Part shown: positions 8,789 through 16,709 of the stretch, piece by piece
How positions within the stretch are numbered: position 1 is the stretch's first letter
How the letters are laid out: each line of letters begins with the position of its first letter
Origin: Oscillospiraceae bacterium CM
GTDB taxonomy: Bacteria; Bacillota; Clostridia; Oscillospirales; Oscillospiraceae
Length of the DNA: 64,000 nt
Assembly (NCBI GenBank): GCA_022870705.1
Contig: CP072107.1
Span: 1,486,501 to 1,550,500 of the forward strand
Direction: 5' to 3'
Position numbers and translations under genes: made by a program
The notes under the pieces: model-generated
The model's input: the letters and a program-made list of their open reading frames with translations, nothing else
Databases searched by the model: none
Told to the model about the DNA's origin: nothing

Positions 8789-11428
8789 ATGAAAAAGTAC
8801 GGGTTAAATGAGCTGCGAGAGATGTTCTTGTCGTATTTCGAGAGCAAGGGGCACCTGCGCCTGCCGAGCTTCTCGCTCATTCCGCAAAATGACGCGTCGC
8901 TGCTGCTCATCAACTCCGGCATGGCCCCTTTGAAGCCGTGGTTTACCGGCGAAACAGAGCCGCCGCGACGCCGCGTCACGACATGCCAGAAGTGCATCCG
9001 CACCGGCGATATTGAGAACATCGGCAAAACGGCACGGCATGGTACATATTTTGAGATGCTGGGCAACTTTTCCTTCGGCGACTATTTCAAGCATGAGGCG
9101 ATTGCCTGGTGCTGGGAATTCTTGACCGAAACCGTCGGCATTGACCCCACCCTTTTATACCCCTCTGTCTACGAGGCGGATGACGAAGCCTTTGATATCT
9201 GGCACCAAGAGATCGGCATTTCCGCCGAGCGCATCTTCCGCTTCGGCAAAAAGGATAACTTTTGGGAGCACGGCGCGGGCCCCTGCGGCCCCTGCTCGGA
9301 GGTCTATTTTGACCGCGGCCCCGAGAAGGGCTGCGGAAAACCCGACTGTACCGTCGGTTGTGACTGCGACCGGTATATTGAAGTCTGGAACAACGTGTTT
9401 TCCCAATTTATGAGCGACGGAGCGGGCCATTATACGGAGCTTGCGCAGAAAAACATCGACACCGGCATGGGGCTTGAGCGGCTCGCCGTCGTCTGTCAGG
9501 GCGTTGATAGCCTGTTCGATGTCGACACCGTCATGAACATTACGAAAAAAGTATCGGAAATGACGGGCGCACAATACGGTCAAAGCGCAAAAACGGACGT
9601 CTCGCTCCGCGTCATCACCGACCACATCCGCTCATCAACGATGATGATCGCCGACGGCGTGCTCCCCTCCAACGAGGGGCGCGGCTACGTCCTGCGCCGC
9701 CTCTTACGTCGGGCGGCCCGCCACGGCAAGCTGCTCGGCTATTCCGATACATTTTTATATGAAGTCTGCGCGACGGTAATCGGCGAAAACACGACGGCCT
9801 ACCCCGACCTTGTCCAAAAACAGGATTACATCACACGCGTCATCCGCGTTGAAGAGGAAAACTTTAATAAGACGATTGACGGCGGTATGGCGATTTTAAA
9901 TGGCCTATTAAAGGAATTGAAATCGCAGGGCGGCACCGTCTTCTCCGGCGCGGACGCCTTTAAGCTCTACGACACATATGGCTTCCCCGTCGACCTCACG
10001 CTGGAGATCATCGAGGAACACGGTTTCACGCTCGACAGGCCGGAATTTGACCGCCTCATGCAGGAGCAGCGCGACAGGGCGCGCGCGGCGCGCGCCGCGC
10101 TGGGCGATCTTGCCTGGGCGGGTGTTGACCTCGGCCTTGACGCGACGCCGACCGTTTTCACGGGCTATGAGACGCTTTCCGACACGGGGCGGATTCTAGC
10201 GCTTGTTTCCGGCGGCGAGGTGTGCTCGACTATCCGAGACGGCGAGGAGGCTATCGTTGTTCTTGACAAAACGCCCTTTTACGCTGAGATGGGCGGCCAG
10301 TCGGCCGATACCGGCATCATAACGAAGGGCGACGCAATTTTCCACGTCACAGGCGTATCGAAAAACAAGGGCGGCAAGTACCTGCATCAAGGCACGCTAG
10401 TATCCGGCGCGCTGTCTGTTGACGAGACGGTGACGGCCGCTGTCGACGCGGTGCGGCGGCAGGCGATCATGCGGGCACACTCGGCTACGCACCTCTTGCA
10501 AAAGGCTTTGAAAATCGTTCTCGGCGACCATATCAATCAGGCGGGGTCGCTCGTTGAGCCTGACAAACTGCGCTTTGATTTTACCCACTTTGCCGCAACG
10601 ACAGCCGAAGAGCTTACCCAAATTGAACAGCTCGTCAACGACGCTGTATTAAACGGTCTGCCCGTGGCTGTCCGTGAAATGCCGATTGACGACGCAAAGA
10701 AATTGGGGGCAACGGCGCTTTTCGGTGAAAAATACGGCGAGACGGTTCGCGTTGTGACGATGGGCGACTTCTCTATGGAGCTCTGCGGCGGCACGCATCT
10801 CGACAACACGGCCAAGGCCGGGCCGTTTGCGATTACAAGCGAATTTTCCGTCGCCTCCGGCGTACGGCGCATTGAGGCGACTGTCGGCTTGCAGACACTT
10901 GAATCGCAACATCAGAATAAGAAAACACTTTCGGCGCTTCAGGGGGCTTTAAAGGCCGCCAGTACCAGTGATCTCATGACAAGGCTTGAGCAGCAGACAC
11001 AGGAGCTGCGCGACTTGCGCCGCGCCGTTGACGCCTATGGCGCGCAGGCCGCCAACGCGGGTGCGGACGGCCTTTTACGCGACGCACAGGATATCGGCGG
11101 ATTGAAGGTTGTAACGGCGCGGGTTGATAGCGCCGATGGTGATACGCTCCGTCAGATGGGCGACCACCTACGCGATAAAGACAGCGCCGTTGTCGCCGTT
11201 CTCGCCGCCATCGACGGTGAAAAGCTCACGTTTCTTGCCGCGTGCGGCGCCGACACCGTTAAAAAAGGCGTTCGCGCGGGTGACATTATCAAAGCTGTCA
11301 CAAAGATCTGCGGCGGTTCGGGCGGTGGCAAGCCGGAGTCAGCCATGGGCGGCGGGAAGGACGTCTCAAAGCTTTCCGAGGCGCTGGCGGCCGTTCCCGG
11401 CCTGATTTCTGAAAAACTTGGGATTTAA
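8789..11428 (+). CDS. alaS: alanyl-tRNA synthetase
   Basis: 879 residues, full length for AlaRS. Charges tRNA-Ala and edits mischarged Ser/Gly. Seen: the class II catalytic core at the N-terminus (RRRVTTCQKCIRTGDIENIGKTARH, then FEMLGNFSFGDYFKHEAI), the tRNA-recognition region, the editing domain with HSATHLL (zinc/editing His) and the CGGTH motif, and the C-terminal DHHA1 domain (GGSGGGKPESAMGGGKD). TTGGAGG (8774-8780) sets the start at 8789 instead of the ATG five codons upstream. Followed after 16 bases by a HIT protein, likely co-transcribed. Confidence 0.97.
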   Translation: MKKYGLNELREMFLSYFESKGHLRLPSFSLIPQNDASLLLINSGMAPLKPWFTGETEPPRRRVTTCQKCIRTGDIENIGKTARHGTYFEMLGNFSFGDYFKHEAIAWCWEFLTETVGIDPTLLYPSVYEADDEAFDIWHQEIGISAERIFRFGKKDNFWEHGAGPCGPCSEVYFDRGPEKGCGKPDCTVGCDCDRYIEVWNNVFSQFMSDGAGHYTELAQKNIDTGMGLERLAVVCQGVDSLFDVDTVMNITKKVSEMTGAQYGQSAKTDVSLRVITDHIRSSTMMIADGVLPSNEGRGYVLRRLLRRAARHGKLLGYSDTFLYEVCATVIGENTTAYPDLVQKQDYITRVIRVEEENFNKTIDGGMAILNGLLKELKSQGGTVFSGADAFKLYDTYGFPVDLTLEIIEEHGFTLDRPEFDRLMQEQRDRARAARAALGDLAWAGVDLGLDATPTVFTGYETLSDTGRILALVSGGEVCSTIRDGEEAIVVLDKTPFYAEMGGQSADTGIITKGDAIFHVTGVSKNKGGKYLHQGTLVSGALSVDETVTAAVDAVRRQAIMRAHSATHLLQKALKIVLGDHINQAGSLVEPDKLRFDFTHFAATTAEELTQIEQLVNDAVLNGLPVAVREMPIDDAKKLGATALFGEKYGETVRVVTMGDFSMELCGGTHLDNTAKAGPFAITSEFSVASGVRRIEATVGLQTLESQHQNKKTLSALQGALKAASTSDLMTRLEQQTQELRDLRRAVDAYGAQAANAGADGLLRDAQDIGGLKVVTARVDSADGDTLRQMGDHLRDKDSAVVAVLAAIDGEKLTFLAACGADTVKKGVRAGDIIKAVTKICGGSGGGKPESAMGGGKDVSKLSEALAAVPGLISEKLGI

Positions 11429-11444
11429 TAAGGAGGACAAAACA

Positions 11445-11792
11445 ATGTCGGACTGTATTTTTTGCAAGATCATTGCCGGTGAAATCCCATCCGCCAAACG
11501 TTATGAGGACGACGACATATTAGCGTTTGACGACCTTTATCCGCAGGCGCCGGTCCATTTCCTCGTTGTGCCGAAAAAGCATATCGAAAGCGCAGCGGAC
11601 ATCACGGCGGACAATTCCGCGCTTGTTGCCAAGTGCTTTGAGGTCATCGCGCGTCTAGCCAAAGAGGAAAAGCTGGGAGACGGTTTCCGCGTCATCACAA
11701 ACAGCGGCGCCAACGCCGGGCAGTCTGTCGGCCACATTCATTTCCACGTGCTAGCCGGGCGCAAGCTGGGGCCGAAGCTCTGTGCGGATTAA
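11445..11792 (+). CDS. HIT family nucleotide hydrolase (HinT-like)
   Basis: 115-residue histidine-triad protein; the catalytic motif GHIHFHVLAG is near the C-terminus and the N-terminal CIFCKI...IPS block is typical of the Hint/protein kinase C inhibitor-like branch. Such enzymes hydrolyse adenosine phosphoramidates, including aminoacyl-adenylates released by synthetases, which fits its position 16 bases behind alaS. AAGGAGG precedes the ATG at 11445. A terminator closes the two-gene unit. Confidence 0.93.
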   Translation: MSDCIFCKIIAGEIPSAKRYEDDDILAFDDLYPQAPVHFLVVPKKHIESAADITADNSALVAKCFEVIARLAKEEKLGDGFRVITNSGANAGQSVGHIHFHVLAGRKLGPKLCAD

Positions 11793-11807
11793 ACCCTGTT
11801 AAAATAA

Positions 11808-11836
11808 GCAACCGCCTGCGAAAGCAGGCGGTTTTT
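11808..11836 (+). terminator. intrinsic terminator after alaS-HIT
   Basis: Stem ACCGCCTGC/GCAGGCGGT with GAAA-type loop followed by TTTTT. Confidence 0.9.
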
Positions 11837-11854
11837 GCTGGGCGAAGGGCGATG

Positions 11855-11926
11855 CCATCGGGCGGGCATGGAAACCCGCCCCTACGGGGTGCGCGAGCGG
11901 ACGGTCATGGAAACCCGCCCCTACGA
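11855..11926. repeat. two tandem CCTAC-tail hairpin repeats
   Basis: Two copies back to back (11855-11885 and 11893-11926) with the core GGCATGGAAACCCGCCCCTAC or a variant. They sit between the convergent ends of the HIT gene and the deacetylase gene. Confidence 0.7.
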
Positions 11927-11937
11927 ATGGCGATGAT

Positions 11938-12747
11938 CTATGGCGTTGCTTTGGCCTGAAGCGGGATTTGACGGCCGGTGTGGTCGATGGTGTAGTCCCC
12001 TTTTATGATGAGTTCTGAAACGGGGACGATCGTATACCCGTTGGCAATAAGATACTCGATAATCGCGGGCAGCGCCTCCGGCGTATGCAATGCTGCGTTG
12101 TGGAACAGGACAATACTGCCGGGCTGGACCTTATTTGTCACGCGTTGTGTGATTTCGGATGCGGAGAGATCCTTCCAGTCGAGAGAATCAACATCCCATT
12201 GAATCGTGTACATGCCCATGGAAGACAGCGTCGTGATCACATGGTCGTCATACTCGCCGTATGGGCATCGAAAGAGCGTCGGCTTGACGCCGGTGACGGC
12301 AGCGACCTTATCGTTGCAGGCCGTGATGTTTTTGACGATCTCATCGGCGGACAGCTTAGAAAAGTGTGCGTGGTCGTTGGAGTGGTTCATCACTTCGTTG
12401 CCGGCGTCCGAGAGCGCTTTGACGGACTCCGGGTATTTGTCGGCCCACGCGCCGACAACAAAGAACGTCGCCTTAACGTGATAGGTGTTCAGGATGTCAA
12501 TCAGCGTCTGCGTGTCCTCATTGCCCCAGGCGGCGTCAAACGTCAGCGAGACCATTTTGGCGTCGCGCCGGACGCAGTAGATCGGCAGCGCCCGCGTTGT
12601 CGCCGCGACACCGACAATGGCCGGGCAGTTGACGGCATAGAAAATAAGAATGACGGCCAAAATCGCGGAAATGAGCGCCGTACGCCGACGCAGCCGAGGC
12701 GACTGAAAATAGTGTTTGATGTTTGAAATAAACTGCATAAATCTCAC
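11938..12747 (-). CDS. membrane-anchored polysaccharide deacetylase (PdaB-like)
   Basis: 269 residues. One N-terminal membrane segment (about 24-44) and an extracytoplasmic NodB-homology domain: LTFDAAWGNEDT (catalytic Asp motif), HSNDHAHFSKL (metal-binding His pair), RCPYGEYDD and DVDSLDW, ending with HNAALHTPEALP. Members de-N-acetylate peptidoglycan or related glycans; the size and anchor resemble PdaB/YlxY-type proteins tied to sporulation in Bacillus, which is family inference. The start is GTG at 12747 with GAGAGG seven bases upstream; an in-frame ATG at 12738 is the alternative. Single gene. Confidence 0.88.
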   Translation of the reverse strand: MRFMQFISNIKHYFQSPRLRRRTALISAILAVILIFYAVNCPAIVGVAATTRALPIYCVRRDAKMVSLTFDAAWGNEDTQTLIDILNTYHVKATFFVVGAWADKYPESVKALSDAGNEVMNHSNDHAHFSKLSADEIVKNITACNDKVAAVTGVKPTLFRCPYGEYDDHVITTLSSMGMYTIQWDVDSLDWKDLSASEITQRVTNKVQPGSIVLFHNAALHTPEALPAIIEYLIANGYTIVPVSELIIKGDYTIDHTGRQIPLQAKATP

Positions 12748-12822
12748 GCCCTTTCCTCTCTACTGGAGGATATGACCAAGGCACAGGCTTTATGCAGCAA
12801 CCATCATGACGTAAAAACCAGC

Positions 12823-12851
12823 TTGACGATAAATTTTTGGAGGAGTAAAAT
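12823..12851 (+). promoter_or_regulatory. sigma-A-type promoter of the mch homologue
   Basis: TTGACG (12823-12828), 17-base spacer, TAAAAT (12846-12851), leaving a leader of about 40 bases before the start at 12896. Confidence 0.7.
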
Positions 12852-12895
12852 CAACATGTTATGCGATTTCTGATTATGAACAAAAGAGGATAATT

Positions 12896-13870
12896 ATGAT
12901 CTTACCACTCTCCCGAGACCCGGCGCTCAGCCCCAACAGGCAGGCCCTGTCCCACGTTGAGGAACTCATAGCCCGCAGCCTTCAGCTCCGAGTGGACGTT
13001 TTCACGCAGCGCGGTGCTACCATCGTTGACTGCGGCGTCAAAGCCCGCGGCGGATTTGAAGCCGGTCTACTGTTTTCAAAAATCTGTCTGGGCGGACTTG
13101 CCGACGTTACCCTGCAATACCAAGACTTCGGCGGTATTGTTTGGCCGACCGTGAACGTTGTGACGGACCATCCCGTGCGTGCCTGCATGGCGTCGCAGTT
13201 TGCGGGATGGCAATTAAAATGTGACAGCCGCGTTTATGTCGGTTCAGGCCCAGCCTGTGCCGTCGTCCCGAAAGGCAATATTTTCGCATACCTCGACTAT
13301 CAGGATCATTCAGATGCGGTCATCCTCTGTCTTGAAAGCGCAAAGTTGCCGACGGACGAGGTGATTGACATGGTTTGTGCCGAATGCCGCTGCGCACCGG
13401 AAAACCTCACCATTCTTGTCGCCCCAACGGCGTCGGCAACAGGAGTCGTGCAGGTTGCCGCGCGCACCTTAGAGACCGGCCTGTTTAAACTCAGGCGTTT
13501 GAAATACGATCTTGGCAAAATCGTGTCCGGTATCGGGATTTGCCCCATCTCCCCCGTCGCCGCGGACACCTCCAACGCTCTCGGGCGCACGAATGACGCC
13601 ATTTCCTATGGCGGGACGGTCATCTGCAATGTCCACGACGACGATGATACCCTCCGGGCTGTTGTGGGGCGTGTGCCGACGGTGGCAATGCCAAACGACG
13701 GGCTTGCCTACTTTGAGCTCGATACATCGGCAGGTGATTTTTACAAGCTGAGTCCAGACCAGTTCAACCCCGCTGTTATATGGCTATGCAATCTCGAAAG
13801 CGGCAATTCCTTTTCTGCCGGTACGATCCGGCCGGATGTTTTACGCCGCTCATTTGGGTTTCAAGCGTAA
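12896..13870 (+). CDS. mch: methenyl-tetrahydromethanopterin cyclohydrolase homologue
   Basis: 324 residues, the usual length of Mch, which interconverts methenyl- and formyl-H4MPT in methanogens and in some methylotrophic bacteria. Landmarks seen: VDCGV (residues 44-48), CLGGLADV (64-71), TDHPVRACMASQFAGWQ (90-106), GSGPA (116-120), LESAKLP, APTASATGVVQ (176-186), R190-x-x-E193 matching the Arg/Glu pair known from archaeal Mch, ND-ISYGG (233-240) and a C-terminal FYKLSPDQFNPA. The match runs end to end. AGAGGA (12885-12890) precedes the ATG. It stands alone, with its own promoter and terminator, and no other H4MPT or methanofuran gene is in the window, so its physiological substrate (H4MPT, folate or something else) is open. 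Confidence 0.85.
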   Translation: MILPLSRDPALSPNRQALSHVEELIARSLQLRVDVFTQRGATIVDCGVKARGGFEAGLLFSKICLGGLADVTLQYQDFGGIVWPTVNVVTDHPVRACMASQFAGWQLKCDSRVYVGSGPACAVVPKGNIFAYLDYQDHSDAVILCLESAKLPTDEVIDMVCAECRCAPENLTILVAPTASATGVVQVAARTLETGLFKLRRLKYDLGKIVSGIGICPISPVAADTSNALGRTNDAISYGGTVICNVHDDDDTLRAVVGRVPTVAMPNDGLAYFELDTSAGDFYKLSPDQFNPAVIWLCNLESGNSFSAGTIRPDVLRRSFGFQA

Positions 13871-13884
13871 TTTTAGGGTGGTTT

Positions 13885-13914
13885 CGGGCGGCCAGTTGGC
13901 CGCCCGTTTTTTTT
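13885..13914 (+). terminator. intrinsic terminator after mch
   Basis: Perfect stem CGGGCGGCCA/TGGCCGCCCG with loop GT followed by eight T. Confidence 0.92.
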
Positions 13915-13966
13915 CTTGGGTGCCGGGTGCGAGGTGTGGGCTGAGCGGAAAGGGAGGCTTTGTGTG

Positions 13967-13993
13967 GGGCGGACGGCCAATGGCCGTCCCTAC
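13967..13993. repeat. hairpin repeat with CCTAC tail
   Basis: Arms GGGCGGACGGCCA / TGGCCGTCC then CTAC; the most frequent subtype in the window (also near 47980, 49712, 52205 and 57272). Confidence 0.75.
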
Positions 13994-14062
13994 ACGGCGG
14001 AGCGTCGGGTCGATGTGAGCTTCGCCCCCTACAGAGAGGCAATGGTGTCCGGACGGACTCCC

Positions 14063-14090
14063 GAAAAAAAATGGGCGCTTATAGCGCCCC
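14063..14090 (-). terminator. intrinsic terminator after mntP
   Basis: On the minus strand, stem GGGGCGCT/AGCGCCC followed by ATTTTTTTT just past the mntP stop. Confidence 0.85.
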
Positions 14091-14112
14091 GGATTGTATC
14101 GTATATAGCGCA

Positions 14113-14685
14113 TCAGAGAACGCCGAAATGTGTGAGAAGAACCTTCAGGCCGAGCAGGCAGAGAATAACGCCGCCGAGAATTTCAGCGGTTGACTGAAAA
14201 CGCGACCCAAAGGCATTGCCGATTTTAACACCGGCCATGGAGAGCCCAAAAGTCATTACGCCGATCGTCAAAACAGCGGGCAGGACGGCCACCTCTAAAA
14301 ACGCGAAGGTAACGCCGACCGCGAGCGCATCAATACTGGTGGCGACAGCCATGACGAACATAGCCCGCGCCGTGATTGGGCAATCTGTTTTCTCCGCTGC
14401 TGCATCCTCTTTTTGAAGGAGCGCTTCCCGAATCATATTCAGACCGATTGCCGCCAATAAGACGAAAGCAACCCAATGCGCGTACGTTTGAATGAAAACA
14501 GCAAACGATGTACCGAGCAGATATCCCAAAAGCGGCATGGCCGCTTGAAAGCCGCCGAACCACGCGCCAACGATGGCGGCGTTTTTCAAACTGACCTTTT
14601 GCATGGAGAGGCCTTTGCAGATGGAGACGGCAACGGCGTCCATCGACAGGCCGAGCGCTAGGAGGAGTAATTCGGCGATACTCAT
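14113..14685 (-). CDS. mntP: manganese efflux pump MntP
   Basis: 190 residues and six hydrophobic segments, the MntP/YebN layout. Two internally related halves carry the paired acidic motifs LGLSMDAVAVSICKG (N-half) and VATSIDALAVGVTFA (C-half), whose Asp residues are functional in the family. Exports Mn2+ at the cytoplasmic membrane. It has its own promoter (14726-14754) and terminator. The 40-base leader leaves no room for the yybP-ykoY manganese riboswitch often found before this gene. Confidence 0.94.
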   Translation of the reverse strand: MSIAELLLLALGLSMDAVAVSICKGLSMQKVSLKNAAIVGAWFGGFQAAMPLLGYLLGTSFAVFIQTYAHWVAFVLLAAIGLNMIREALLQKEDAAAEKTDCPITARAMFVMAVATSIDALAVGVTFAFLEVAVLPAVLTIGVMTFGLSMAGVKIGNAFGSRFQSTAEILGGVILCLLGLKVLLTHFGVL

Positions 14686-14725
14686 ATCAGTCTTCTCTCA
14701 TCTTGTTTTATGCGGCGCTTCTGGC

Positions 14726-14754
14726 AGTATACCAAATCATGACAACCCCGTCAA
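14726..14754 (-). promoter_or_regulatory. promoter of mntP
   Basis: Minus strand: TTGACG (14754-14749), 17-base spacer, TATACT (14731-14726). Confidence 0.8.
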
Positions 14755-14768
14755 CTGCGTGTGGACGC

Positions 14769-14797
14769 AAAAAGGCTGCCCCATGTTGGGGCAGCCC
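14769..14797 (-). terminator. intrinsic terminator after the VanW gene
   Basis: Minus strand: stem GGCTGCCCCA/TGGGGCAGCC followed by TTTTT, 20 bases past the stop. Confidence 0.88.
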
Positions 14798-14817
14798 TGC
14801 CGGTTGAAAGTAACGTC

Positions 14818-16602
14818 CTACGGTGTCGTGGACGGCGATGTGGACGGCGATGTGGACGGCGACGTGGATGGCGACGTGGACGGCGATGTCGATGGTGACG
14901 TGGATGGCGTTGGGGATGTGGACGGCGTTGGGGATGTGGACGGCGTTGGGGATGTGGACGGCGTCAGCGTACCAACCGGCACGAGAATCACCTTATCCTG
15001 CACACGGTAAGTACTTCGCGCGATAAACGTTTTGCTTAAAAGCTTCCCGTCAGCGTCGTAAATATACTTATAGGTGTCGACCACGTAACCCGAGTGGCCG
15101 GACGCATCCTCTTTCGTCGTGCCGGGGGCAACGCTTGGGTCTTCTTTTTTAACGGTGTTGAAATCCGTTTTGCTGACAACAACCGACTTGATGTCGACCG
15201 TGTTTGTCGTCGTCTTCGTGCCGTGGAGGCGTACCGTCAGGTTTGTGCCGCTGAGGTAGGCTTCAATTTCAATCGGATAGCCGGTATTGTTTTTGAATTT
15301 GAAGTCCACGGTACCCCAGTTGACCGTCGCGTCGACGCCAAGCGGCAGATAGGTGACGATAAACATATGATTGGAGCGCTCAACGACCTGGAGGTCGGCA
15401 TACAAAACGGTGCAGTAGAGTGTGGATGAGACCTGGCAAATGCCGCCGCCGATTTCCTGGACGACCTTGCCGCCGACGTAGGCACCCGCTTCCAAATAGC
15501 CCTTCGCCGTTGTCCGCTGCCCGAGTGCCCCGTTATAGGAAAATGTCTCGCCGGGGTTTAAAACCATTCCGTTGATCGATGAAGCGGCAAGCTTGACATT
15601 ATGGATTCTGTTGCTCGTACCGCCAACCGATGTTGTCCGTGAGGCGAGAACGTCTTTAAAAAGCTGGGCATGCAGCTGCTCCGTCGTCACGGCGGGTTGT
15701 GTCAGAACGAGCGGAATAATAACGGTTTCCCCGAGCTGAGCCGCATCGAGTTCCTTCTGCGCCGCATCGACATCAATGCTGATACCGGCAACGCTCGGTG
15801 TTATTCTTTTGGCTTCTGCGTCATAGACGGCGTCAACCGGCTCTGTCAGAATGTTGTTATAAATACTCTGCAGGTCAAAGTCGCCCCCGGAGGCATCAAG
15901 CGAATAGGTGACGGCAACAGGGCTGTTTTGCGCTGCCGACTGATTTAACGCCTCTACGGCGAGCTGATAGACGGCATCTTCCTGGGCTAGGGGTTTGCCG
16001 CTGCCTTTTGTAATTTCAAGGCTGTCTTCCGTAAGCTTATAGACATCCTTCATAATCTTGTCGTTATAGTTTCTCGTATAGTCGCCCACGACAGTCCGGA
16101 TGTATGTTTCATCAAGCCGCAAAGCCCCGCTCTCTTTAAGGTCCTTTGGGGAAAAGAGGCTTTTGACATAATTGAGCGCATTGGCAAAAAACGACCCGCC
16201 CCGGCCATACTGGTAAGCCAGCTCTGCAGCCTGCGGCGCCGTCGGCGTTAGGCCTGCCTCTTCGCCTGTTATCGTCATCGCTTGCCCATCGGGAAAGGTG
16301 ACCGTTGCGGCGACTTTGGCGGCCATATCGTCGTAACCACCGTCCGTTAAAGCTTGCGCCGCCGCCTCTGCCGTCAAGCCCGACAGGCTGATACCGGCGA
16401 CAGTGATGTTCGGATAAATGGTATCAACATTTTGTACAAATATTCCGGTACCGACCGTCCCTGCGGCGAGGAAAACGAGTATGGCCCCCGCAATAATTCC
16501 AACGGTAACGCCCGGCCGCCTGGCCTTTTTGCCACCGCTTTTTTTCTCTGTCTGTTCCCGTTTGATAATGACACATCCTTTAACGTCTACTCTACATCGC
16601 AT
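14818..16602 (-). CDS. VanW-domain surface protein with PSTS repeat tail
   Basis: 594 residues. Short basic cytoplasmic head, one membrane segment (about 32-55), two putative peptidoglycan-binding domains of the PG_binding_4 type (about 65-330), a VanW domain (about 340-470; NPGETFSYNGALGQRT...GGGICQVSSTLY), a beta-rich stretch, then a low-complexity C-terminus of TPSTSP/STSP repeats. VanW proteins act at the cell wall; the biochemical role is not established. Start is uncertain: the ATG at 16602 lacks a Shine-Dalgarno site, whereas AAAGGA is ideally placed before an in-frame ATT at 16569 giving (M)IKREQTEKKSGG. Its terminator follows directly. Confidence 0.88.
   Translation of the reverse strand: MRCRVDVKGCVIIKREQTEKKSGGKKARRPGVTVGIIAGAILVFLAAGTVGTGIFVQNVDTIYPNITVAGISLSGLTAEAAAQALTDGGYDDMAAKVAATVTFPDGQAMTITGEEAGLTPTAPQAAELAYQYGRGGSFFANALNYVKSLFSPKDLKESGALRLDETYIRTVVGDYTRNYNDKIMKDVYKLTEDSLEITKGSGKPLAQEDAVYQLAVEALNQSAAQNSPVAVTYSLDASGGDFDLQSIYNNILTEPVDAVYDAEAKRITPSVAGISIDVDAAQKELDAAQLGETVIIPLVLTQPAVTTEQLHAQLFKDVLASRTTSVGGTSNRIHNVKLAASSINGMVLNPGETFSYNGALGQRTTAKGYLEAGAYVGGKVVQEIGGGICQVSSTLYCTVLYADLQVVERSNHMFIVTYLPLGVDATVNWGTVDFKFKNNTGYPIEIEAYLSGTNLTVRLHGTKTTTNTVDIKSVVVSKTDFNTVKKEDPSVAPGTTKEDASGHSGYVVDTYKYIYDADGKLLSKTFIARSTYRVQDKVILVPVGTLTPSTSPTPSTSPTPSTSPTPSTSPSTSPSTSPSTSPSTSPSTSPSTTP
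14824..14968. repeat. in-frame 12- and 18-bp tandem repeats in the VanW gene
   Basis: About eight to nine 12-bp units (GTGGACGGCGAT and variants) followed by about three 18-bp units (GTGGACGGCGTTGGGGAT). Both unit lengths are multiples of three, so copy-number change would lengthen or shorten the STSP/STSPTP tail without a frameshift. Confidence 0.85.
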
Positions 16603-16709
16603 TTTATTGAAAAGCTATAAAAAAGGCAACTCATTTTTGTTACAGATTCTTACAAGTATTGTAACATCTTTAAACAACCTGCTTTTAATCACGTGTTTAA
16701 AGTCATTGT

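Noticed and set aside
12085-12726. 213-residue plus-strand frame
   Set aside because: Antisense to the polysaccharide deacetylase, which has all catalytic motifs; the antisense product has none.
12856-12890. Tiny reading frames (5 codons each) in the mch leader
   Set aside because: The ribosome-site-like GGAGGAG lies in the promoter spacer and would not be transcribed; no sign that the minipeptides matter.
14686-14725. yybP-ykoY manganese riboswitch before mntP
   Set aside because: Only about 40 bases lie between the predicted promoter and the start codon.
14824-14968. Possible CRISPR-like array
   Set aside because: Units of 12 and 18 bases without spacers inside a coding frame; no cas genes nearby.
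14573-15026. Plus-strand frames with DVDGDVDG or WMATWTAM repeats
   Set aside because: Mirror translations of the tandem repeat tail of the minus-strand VanW gene.
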